Origin: Actinomycetes bacterium
GTDB lineage: Bacteria > Actinomycetota > Actinomycetes > JAJYSQ01
Assembly: GCA_021793495.1 (NCBI GenBank)
Contig: JAJYSQ010000134.1
Coordinates: 1 to 5,914, forward strand
Length of the DNA stretch: 5,914 nucleotides
Direction of reading: 5' to 3'
Shown here one piece after another: positions 1-4,733 of this stretch; the stretch's first letter is position 1; each line of letters begins with the position of its first letter. A program made the position numbers and the translations under genes. The notes under the pieces are model-generated. The model made no database searches. It saw only the letters and a list, made by a program, of their open reading frames with translations, and had not been told where the DNA came from.

Positions 1-1
1 G

Positions 2-1021
2 GCCCTGGTCGAGGCTGAGCCAGGGGCCCGGAGACTCTCCTTCTTCGAGGTGCTCACCGCGATGGCGTTTGCCGCGTTCGCCGGTGCCCCGGTCGGGGCC
101 GCGGCCGTCGAGGTCGGGATGGGCGGTACGTGGGATGCGACGAACGTGGTCGACGCGGGGGTGGCTGTGATCACTCCAGTCGCGATCGACCACACCCGCT
201 TCCTGGGATCGACGCTCGAGGCGATCGCGACGGAGAAGGCCGGGATCATCAAGTCGGGCGCGGTGGCAGTTGTCGCCCACCAGGAACCGGTGGTCGACGT
301 GGTGCTCGACGAGCAGGTGCGTCACGTCGGGGCCCGCGCGGTCCGGGAGGGCTCGGAGTTCGAGGTGCTGGCCCGCCGGATCGCGCACGGTGGGCAGCTG
401 GTCACGCTACGGGGCTTGGCCGGTCGCTACGACGACGTGTTCCTCCCGCTGCACGGCGCCTACCAGGCGAGCAATGCCGCAGCGGCGGTGGCGGCCGTGG
501 AGGCGCTGGTCGGTGGCGGGTCGGGTGTGCAGCTGGATCCCGAGGTGGTGCGGACGGCGTTCGCCACGGTGAGCTCGCCCGGGCGGCTGGAGGTGGTCGC
601 TCGCCACCCGACCATGCTGCTCGATGCTGCGCACAACCCGCACGGCGCCGCGGCGCTCGCGGCGGCGATCCGCGACGAGTTCACGTTCTCCCGGCTCGTG
701 GGGGTGCTGGGAGTGATGGCGGACAAAGATGCCGCGGGGATCCTCGCCGCCCTCGAGCCGGTGCTTTCTGCCCTGGTGGTCACCGCCGCGGACTCCCCCC
801 GGTCCATGCCGGCCGTCGAGCTTGCCGGGCTGGCGCGTGCCCGGTTCGGCGCTGAGCGGGTGCTGCAGGTGGACGGGGTCGGCGCGGCCGTGGACGAAGC
901 CGTCGCGATGCTCGGTGCTCCGCCGCTCGCCGGGTCCGGGGTGCTGGTCACCGGTTCCGTCGTGACCGTCGGGCAGGCCAGGTCGCGGCTGTTCCACGCG
1001 ACGTGCGGACCGGGGGGCTGA
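2..1021 (+). CDS. folC: Bifunctional folylpolyglutamate synthase / dihydrofolate synthase, 5'-truncated by window edge
   Basis: This cytoplasmic ATP-dependent ligase of the Mur ligase superfamily adds glutamate to dihydropteroate and/or folates. The frame is open from base 2, so the gene enters from the left. 339 residues are visible and roughly the first 110-150, with the Gly-rich P-loop, are missing. Visible landmarks in order are LSFFEVLTAMAF (bases 38-73), VEVGMGG followed by WDATNVV (about 107-151), an IDHTRFLG segment, and EKAGIIK (233-253), whose first Lys is the residue carbamylated in this superfamily. The C-terminal domain carries LDAAHNP (620-640), with Ala where many bacteria have Gly (DGAHNP); DAAHNP is usual in actinobacteria. 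MADKDAAGIL and the closing VTGSVVTVGQAR stretch also fit FolC. A GTG at 50 is an internal codon, not the start. The stop overlaps the next gene, suggesting co-transcription. Identification is secure. The sequence does not show whether one or both activities are present. Confidence 0.95.
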   Translation, partial: ALVEAEPGARRLSFFEVLTAMAFAAFAGAPVGAAAVEVGMGGTWDATNVVDAGVAVITPVAIDHTRFLGSTLEAIATEKAGIIKSGAVAVVAHQEPVVDVVLDEQVRHVGARAVREGSEFEVLARRIAHGGQLVTLRGLAGRYDDVFLPLHGAYQASNAAAAVAAVEALVGGGSGVQLDPEVVRTAFATVSSPGRLEVVARHPTMLLDAAHNPHGAAALAAAIRDEFTFSRLVGVLGVMADKDAAGILAALEPVLSALVVTAADSPRSMPAVELAGLARARFGAERVLQVDGVGAAVDEAVAMLGAPPLAGSGVLVTGSVVTVGQARSRLFHATCGPGG

Positions 1022-1392
1022 CCGGCGTGCGGGTGCTCGCGGCGTCCGTGCTCGTCTCCGAGGCACTGGTGGTGCTCTTCGGGCTGCTGGTGGCCAGGGG
1101 GCTGTCCGGGCTGCCGGTTGCCGTGGTGGTCGGCGTGGGCGGGGCTGGGGCGTTGACCTGCCTGGTGCTGGCGGGCCTGCTGCGATACCGGGCGACCTAC
1201 CTGGTGGCCAGCCTGGTGCAGGTCGTGCTGGTCGCCAGCGGGGCGGTCGTCACCGCGATGTACTTCATGGGCGGACTGTTCGCCCTCCTGTGGGTGGCGG
1301 CCCTGGTGGTCGGGCACCGTGGGGAGGCGATCCAGGCCCGGTTGCGGGCGGGGGTCTCGACCCGGCCCGAGACCGGTCCGCCGGCCGGGTGA
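1003..1392 (+). CDS. DUF4233-family small membrane protein
   Basis: This is a hydrophobic protein of up to 129 residues and unknown function. It resembles the DUF4233 proteins encoded directly after folC in many actinobacteria: a basic N-terminus, an ASVLVSEALVVL first helix, and an LFALLWVAALVVG last helix. I see about four membrane segments, near residues 10-32, 38-60, 65-86 and 87-104, then a short basic, Pro-rich cytoplasmic-type tail. The GTG at 1003 overlaps folC by 19 nt but has no clear ribosome binding site. A second in-frame GTG at 1027 has a G-run (1012-1017) about 9 nt upstream and would give a 121-residue protein starting MRVLAASVL, so either start is possible. Overlap with folC suggests translational coupling. 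A role in folate transport or metabolism is only guilt by association. Confidence 0.85.
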   Translation: MRTGGLTGVRVLAASVLVSEALVVLFGLLVARGLSGLPVAVVVGVGGAGALTCLVLAGLLRYRATYLVASLVQVVLVASGAVVTAMYFMGGLFALLWVAALVVGHRGEAIQARLRAGVSTRPETGPPAG

Positions 1393-1400
1393 GCCCGGGC

Positions 1401-1440
1401 CCACCCACCCCGACCCTCCTGGACCCCGCTGGACCCCCAC
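1401..1440 (+). promoter_or_regulatory. C-rich, G-poor leader segment before ndk (rut-like)
   Basis: By hand count these 40 nt contain 25 C and 6 G, a strong strand asymmetry for a genome where both bases are abundant. The stretch lies just after the DUF4233 stop and includes a 9-nt direct repeat CTGGACCCC (1419-1427 and 1429-1437). Unstructured C-rich RNA is what Rho factor prefers, so this may be a Rho-loading site between the folC pair and ndk. It may equally be chance base composition in a short spacer. I see no convincing -10/-35 pair here. Confidence 0.25.
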
Positions 1441-1442
1441 CG

Positions 1443-1459
1443 GTGACCGTCCCGGTCAC
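1443..1459 (+). promoter_or_regulatory. Small inverted repeat directly upstream of the ndk ribosome binding site
   Basis: GTGACC (1443-1448) and GGTCAC (1454-1459) are perfect reverse complements around a 5-nt loop. One more G-C pair (1442 with 1461) is possible if A1460 bulges. The hairpin ends 4 nt before the strong Shine-Dalgarno GGAAGGA (1464-1470). It could tune ribosome access to ndk or act as a protein-binding operator, but 6-bp repeats are common in DNA this GC-rich. Confidence 0.3.
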
Positions 1460-1474
1460 ACCTGGAAGGACGTC

Positions 1475-1906
1475 ATGCCCACCGAGGAACGCACCCTGGT
1501 CCTGCTCAAGCCCGACGCCGTGCGTCGCCGACTGGTCGGCACCGTGCTCTCCCGCTGGGAGGCCAAGGGGTTGCGGCTCGTCGCGATGGAGCTGCGGCTG
1601 CTCGACGCGGCCACCGCCGATCGGCACTACGCCGAGCACCTGGACCAACCCTGGTACCCGGCGTTGCGCGAGTTCATCACCTCCGACCCCCTGGTCGCCC
1701 TCGTGCTGGCCGGCGACCAGGCGATCGAGGTGGTTCGAGCCTCGATCGGTGCCACCGACGGCCGCCAGGCCGCGCCGGGGACGATCCGCGGCGACCTGTC
1801 GTTGTCCAACCGGGAGAACCTGGTCCACGCGTCCGACTCGGTGAGCTCGGCACAGCGGGAGATCGCCGTGTTCTTCCCCGGGCTCGTGGCCAACCCTGGC
1901 GACTAG
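1475..1906 (+). CDS. ndk: Nucleoside diphosphate kinase
   Basis: Ndk transfers the gamma-phosphate from ATP to NDPs through a phospho-histidine intermediate, balancing NTP and dNTP pools in the cytoplasm. The 143-residue protein has normal family length and aligns without gaps to the classical numbering: Lys12 (LLKPDAV), Tyr52, Arg88, Thr94 (GATD), Arg105 (PGTIRGD), Asn115, catalytic His118 (NLVHASDS), Ser120 and Glu129. Two departures are visible. Trp60 sits where most enzymes have the Phe that stacks on the nucleobase, and Ala119 replaces the usual Gly after the catalytic His. The frame is open upstream to 1319, but the ATG at 1475 is chosen because GGAAGGA (1464-1470) lies 4 nt before it and the protein then begins in the family's usual way (MPTEERTLVLLKPDA). 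It lies between the folC pair and the mre genes, a common actinobacterial arrangement. Confidence 0.96.
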   Translation: MPTEERTLVLLKPDAVRRRLVGTVLSRWEAKGLRLVAMELRLLDAATADRHYAEHLDQPWYPALREFITSDPLVALVLAGDQAIEVVRASIGATDGRQAAPGTIRGDLSLSNRENLVHASDSVSSAQREIAVFFPGLVANPGD

Positions 1907-1918
1907 CCCGCGCTAGCC

Positions 1919-1934
1919 CGTGCGGGGGTGCACG
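1919..1934 (+). terminator. Weak hairpin after ndk, possible inefficient terminator
   Basis: CGTGC (1919-1923) and GCACG (1930-1934) can pair around a GGGGGT loop, 12 nt after the ndk stop. A TTTT run (1942-1945) follows only after 7 nt. The same DNA has a direct repeat TAGCCCG (1904-1910 and 1914-1920). The stem is short and the T-run poor, so this is at best a leaky terminator. Confidence 0.2.
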
Positions 1935-1943
1935 CTGGCCCTT

Positions 1944-1973
1944 TTGGGGGGTAGCGCTCTCGACGGTTACCAT
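1944..1973 (+). promoter_or_regulatory. Candidate promoter for the mreBCD-mrdA genes
   Basis: TACCAT (1968-1973) fits the TAnnnT -10 pattern of actinobacterial housekeeping promoters. TTGGGG (1944-1949) lies 18 nt upstream and matches only the TTG of the -35 element. Transcription would begin near 1980 and give a leader of about 100 nt before mreB. The 175-nt gap is the longest non-coding stretch in the window, which makes it the most natural place for an mre promoter. The -35 match is poor. Confidence 0.35.
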
Positions 1974-2010
1974 GGCGCGACGTCCTGGCGTGCCCAGCCC
2001 GCGCGTCACC

Positions 2011-2042
2011 CTCGCGGTCGCCCAGAACGCGACCGCAACGAG
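2011..2042 (+). promoter_or_regulatory. Hairpin in the mreB leader
   Basis: GCGGTCGC (2014-2021) and GCGACCGC (2029-2036) form a perfect 8-bp inverted repeat with a 7-nt loop (CCAGAAC). CTC (2011-2013) can also pair with GAG (2040-2042) across a 3-nt AAC bulge. It lies 25 nt upstream of the mreB Shine-Dalgarno (2062-2069) and downstream of the candidate promoter, so it would be transcribed as part of the leader. No T-run follows, so it does not look like a standard intrinsic terminator. It may be a leader RNA structure or a dyad operator. Confidence 0.45.
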
Positions 2043-2081
2043 TTCGACGAGTAAGTCTGACGAGGAAGGCCCCACCCCCTC

Positions 2082-3113
2082 ATGGCGAACAAGATGTCCT
2101 TCATCGGCCGGGATATGGCGGTCGACCTCGGGACCGCGAACACGTTGGTCTACGTGCGAGGGCGCGGCATCGTGCTCAACGAGCCGTCGGTCGTGGCCAT
2201 CAACCAGAACACCGGCGGGATCCTGGCCGTCGGGGTTGAGGCGAAGCGGATGATCGGCCGGACGCCGGGCAACATCGTGGCGATCCGACCGCTCAAGGAC
2301 GGGGTGATCGCCGACTTCGACACCACCGAACGGATGCTGCGGTACTTCATCCAGAAGGTTCACAAGCGTCGGCACTGGGCCAAGCCACGCCTGGTGGTCT
2401 GCGTCCCGTCAGGGATCACCGGCGTCGAGCAGCGTGCAGTCAAGGACGCCGGTTATGCAGCCGGAGCTCGACGGGTGTTCATCATCGAGGAGCCGATGGC
2501 CGCGGCGATCGGCTCCGGCCTGCCGGTGCACGAGCCGACCGGCAACATGGTCGTCGACATCGGCGGTGGCACCACCGAGGTCGCGGTGATCTCGCTGGGC
2601 GGGATCGTCACCGCGCAGTCCATCCGCATCGGCGGGGACGAGCTGGACAGCGCGATCATCGCGTACGTCAAGAAGGAGTACTCCCTGATGCTCGGCGAGC
2701 GGACCGCCGAGGAGATCAAGATGGCGATTGGCTCGGCATTCCCCACGCCCGACGAGCCGCACGCCGAGATCCGCGGGCGTGACCTGGTCTCCGGCCTGCC
2801 GAAGACGATCGTGGTCTCTGCCGAGGAGATCCGCAAGGCGATCGAGGAGCCGGTCAACGCGATCGTGGACGCGGTGAAGACGACCCTGGACAAGTGCCCA
2901 CCGGAGCTCAGCGGAGACATCATGGACCGCGGGATCGTGCTCACCGGCGGGGGTGCGCTGCTCAAGGGGCTCGACGAGCGGCTGCGGCACGAGACCGGCA
3001 TGCCCATCCACATCGCCGAGGACCCGCTGGACGCGGTGGCGATGGGTTCGGGCAAGTGCATCGAGGAGTTCGAGGCCCTCCAGCAGGTCCTGATCTCCGA
3101 ACCGCGCCACTGA
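2082..3113 (+). CDS. mreB: Rod shape-determining actin homologue MreB
   Basis: MreB is a bacterial actin that polymerises at the inner face of the membrane and guides lateral cell-wall synthesis by the elongasome. At 343 residues it is normal in length. Nucleotide-binding motifs are clear: phosphate-1 DLGTANT (residues 15-21), phosphate-2 DIGGGTTE (159-166) and the adenosine motif LTGGGALL (287-294), with VPSGITGVE and [15 protein letters not shown] between them. The N-terminal [13 protein letters not shown] stretch and the end [10 protein letters not shown] match actinobacterial homologues. The ATG at 2082 is preceded by GAGGAAGG (2062-2069) at a rather long 12-nt spacing. A second in-frame ATG at 2094 would give a protein starting MSFIGRD, as many homologues do, but lies 24 nt from that site, so 2082 is preferred. 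mreC follows after 49 nt with no terminator. Identification is secure. Confidence 0.98.
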   Translation: MANKMSFIGRDMAVDLGTANTLVYVRGRGIVLNEPSVVAINQNTGGILAVGVEAKRMIGRTPGNIVAIRPLKDGVIADFDTTERMLRYFIQKVHKRRHWAKPRLVVCVPSGITGVEQRAVKDAGYAAGARRVFIIEEPMAAAIGSGLPVHEPTGNMVVDIGGGTTEVAVISLGGIVTAQSIRIGGDELDSAIIAYVKKEYSLMLGERTAEEIKMAIGSAFPTPDEPHAEIRGRDLVSGLPKTIVVSAEEIRKAIEEPVNAIVDAVKTTLDKCPPELSGDIMDRGIVLTGGGALLKGLDERLRHETGMPIHIAEDPLDAVAMGSGKCIEEFEALQQVLISEPRH

Positions 3114-3162
3114 CAACCCTGCCCGCCCGGCTCGAGGCGCCGCCGCGCGCGATAGGAACGTG

Positions 3163-4155
3163 ATGGGCAGGGATCGCCACACCCGGATCATCCTCGTCCT
3201 GCTCCTGCTGACCGCCTTCACCCTGATCACTCTCAACCTGCGCCAGGGCAGCGCCTCTCCGGCCGGCGATCTCCGGCGACTGGGAGCCGGGGTGTTCGGC
3301 CCCCTGGAGCGGGTCACAGCGGCCGTAGTCCGGCCGATCTCCGGCGCCTGGCAGGACGTGACGTCGCTGGGCAGCAAGAACCGGACGATCGCCACCCTGA
3401 CCCGGGAGAACGAGCAGCTGCGGACCGAGCTGCGCACCTCGGCGCTGGCCAGGGCGCGAGCCGCCCAGCTCGACGCGCTGCTGCACCTGGCGGGCCTGGG
3501 GCAGTACAAGATCGTCCCGGCGCAGGTGATCGCGATCGCCCCCGCCCAGGGCTTCTCCTGGACCGCCACGATCGACGCCGGGAGCCGTGACGGGATCGCT
3601 CCGGAGATGACGGTGCTGGACGGCCAGGGGTTGGTCGGGCGGGTCCGTTCGGTCACGAGCAGCACGGCCACGGTGGTGCTGGCGATCGACCCGTCCACGA
3701 AGGTGGCGATCCGGATGGGGGGCTCCCTGCAGATCGGGGTCGTGCAGGGCAACGGGCTGGGTCCGATGACCCTCCAGCTGCTGGACCCGCGCGCTTCGCT
3801 GGTCCCCGGCGACCCGTTGGTGACCCTGGGCTCCACCGGTGGGCGTCCGTACGTGGCGGGAGTGCCGATCGGCACGGTCGACCGGGTCGCGCTCACCCCG
3901 GGGACGCTGACCCGTGAGGCGACGGTCACCCCGTACGTCGACTTCACCGCGCTGTACCTGGTGGGCGTGGTGGTCCAGCCGCCTCGGACCGACCCGAGGT
4001 TCGCCCTCGTGCCGCCACGACCGACCCCCACGCCGACCGCGACCCCCACGCCGACCGCGAGTGCCAGCCCGGGCGCGACCCCCACGCCCACCGCGAGTGC
4101 CAGCCTGGGCGCGTCATCGAGCGCGAACCCAAGCCCGCGTTCGACCGGAGGCTGA
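3163..4155 (+). CDS. mreC: Rod shape-determining protein MreC with Pro/Thr/Ser/Ala-rich C-terminal tail
   Basis: MreC is a bitopic membrane protein whose extracytoplasmic part links MreB/MreD to PBP2 and activates the elongasome. The 330-residue product has a short basic N-terminus, one membrane helix (about residues 9-26), a coiled coil around residues 68-113 (TLTRENEQLRTEL), and the beta-rich MreC domain (about 115-275) with SRDGIAPEMTVLDGQGLVG and the late PYVDFTALYLVGVV. From about residue 276 the protein becomes a low-complexity extracytoplasmic tail built from TPTPTA and SASPGA blocks. The ATG at 3163 is preferred, with AGGAA (3154-3158) 4 nt upstream. A GTG directly before it (3160) would add one residue but sits too close to that site. 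Only one base separates its stop from the mreD start, so the two are probably translationally coupled. Tail length is likely variable between relatives. Confidence 0.96.
   Translation: MGRDRHTRIILVLLLLTAFTLITLNLRQGSASPAGDLRRLGAGVFGPLERVTAAVVRPISGAWQDVTSLGSKNRTIATLTRENEQLRTELRTSALARARAAQLDALLHLAGLGQYKIVPAQVIAIAPAQGFSWTATIDAGSRDGIAPEMTVLDGQGLVGRVRSVTSSTATVVLAIDPSTKVAIRMGGSLQIGVVQGNGLGPMTLQLLDPRASLVPGDPLVTLGSTGGRPYVAGVPIGTVDRVALTPGTLTREATVTPYVDFTALYLVGVVVQPPRTDPRFALVPPRPTPTPTATPTPTASASPGATPTPTASASLGASSSANPSPRSTGG
4022..4111 (+). repeat. Tandem repeats encoding the MreC tail
   Basis: Two levels of repetition are visible. An 18-bp unit beginning CGACCCCCACG occurs at 4022-4039, identically at 4040-4057, and with one change at 4076-4093. 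A 36-bp unit made of that 18-mer plus CGAGTGCCAGCC(C/T)GGGCG is tandemly duplicated at 4040-4075 and 4076-4111 with two mismatches. The period is a multiple of three, so the reading frame is kept. The protein reads TPTPTA, then TPTPTASASPGA, then TPTPTASASLGA (residues 288-317). The two exact 18-mers suggest recent slippage or unequal recombination. Confidence 0.9.
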
Positions 4156-4156
4156 G

Positions 4157-4669
4157 GTGCGCTGGCGGCAGGTTGCCCTGGACGTCGCGCTGGTGGTCAC
4201 CGCGCTGGTCGTCGAGCTGGTCGTGCTGGCCCGCCTGCACCTGCCCGGGGCCACCCCGGACCTGCTGCTGGTGGTCGTGGTGGCGCTGGCCCTGGCGCAC
4301 GGTCCGCGGCACGGGATGGCGGTCGGGTTCGGCGCTGGGCTGGCCCTGGACCTCGCGCCGCCGACCGTCACTCCGCTGGGACAGTGGGCCCTGGTCTTCT
4401 GTGTCGTGGGCTTCCTGGTCGGCCGGGCTCGCGGGGAGGTCGAACGGTCGGTCTGGGTTCCCTTCCTGATCGTGGCGATCGCGGCGGCCGGGGAGGTCCT
4501 CGGGTTTGCGGCGCTGTCGGTGATCTTCGGTGAGCACGGGGTGGGCCTGAGCCGGTTGACCGTGCTGGTGGTCACCGGGGTGGCGTACGACCTGGTGCTC
4601 ACCCCGTTCGTCCTGCCCGTCGTCACGCGCCTGGCCGCGCGGTTGGAACCCGGGGGCGGTCCCCGGTGA
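4157..4669 (+). CDS. mreD: Rod shape-determining membrane protein MreD
   Basis: MreD is the polytopic membrane member of the Mre complex, working with MreC, MreB, RodA and PBP2 in elongation. The 170-residue product has normal length and about six hydrophobic segments (near residues 6-25, 34-49, 53-68, 76-90, 100-124 and 133-158). The GFGAGLALDLAPP segment, with its conserved acidic residue (Asp65), and the following LG.WALVF stretch fit the family. The GTG at 4157 is chosen because GGAGG (4147-4151), inside the last mreC codons, lies 5 nt upstream, and translation can restart from the mreC stop one base before. The frame is open far upstream inside mreC, but that part is an out-of-frame reading of mreC. 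MreD sequences diverge, so identification rests on context as well as topology. Confidence 0.92.
   Translation: MRWRQVALDVALVVTALVVELVVLARLHLPGATPDLLLVVVVALALAHGPRHGMAVGFGAGLALDLAPPTVTPLGQWALVFCVVGFLVGRARGEVERSVWVPFLIVAIAAAGEVLGFAALSVIFGEHGVGLSRLTVLVVTGVAYDLVLTPFVLPVVTRLAARLEPGGGPR
4650..4666 (+). other. Inverted repeat at the 3' end of mreD
   Basis: CCGGGG (4650-4655) and CCCCGG (4661-4666) form a perfect 6-bp stem with a GCGGT loop, ending directly before the mreD stop codon. No T-run follows. It could be a pause or RNA-processing point that sets mrdA expression apart from mreBCD, or a chance product of GC-rich codons. Confidence 0.3.
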
Positions 4670-4733
4670 GCGGTAGCCTGGGGACGATACCCGGAGGGAC
4701 CGCAGGACCGACGCCCACGAGGGAGCCAGCACC
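4670..4733 (+). promoter_or_regulatory. mreD-mrdA spacer with a possible secondary -10 element
   Basis: This 64-nt gap is longer than the 1-nt mreC-mreD junction. TAGCCT (4674-4679) fits the TAnnnT -10 pattern, but no -35 lies at 16-19 nt; the nearest candidate, TTGGAA (4643-4648), is 25 nt away. GAGGGAG (4719-4725) is the mrdA ribosome binding site, 8 nt before its GTG. A second purine-rich GGAGGGA, further upstream (about 4692-4698), has no start codon near it. Read-through from mreD is the simplest model; an internal promoter is possible. Confidence 0.25.

Noticed and set aside
460..1440. A 326-codon minus-strand open frame opposite folC and the DUF4233 gene
   Set aside because: The composition is Gln/His/Pro/Arg-rich with no family resemblance, opposite conserved FolC motifs.
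1319..1474. N-terminal extension of ndk by 52 codons
   Set aside because: The extension would overlap the DUF4233 end and is Pro/Arg/Gly-rich low complexity. The ATG at 1475 has a strong ribosome site and gives the exact family length.
1972..2253. A 93-codon open frame starting in the mreB leader and overlapping mreB out of frame
   Set aside because: It lacks a ribosome binding site, its start overlaps the candidate -10, most of its length is mreB read in another frame, and the product is Ser/Arg/Thr-rich without features. A short upstream frame affecting mreB translation is conceivable but unsupported.
2409..4091. A 560-codon open frame on the minus strand opposite mreB and mreC
   Set aside because: Long antisense frames are expected opposite GC-rich genes with G/C at third positions. 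The translation is low-complexity (VGVGV runs opposite the MreC tail) and has no recognisable domain, while the plus strand holds two clear conserved genes.
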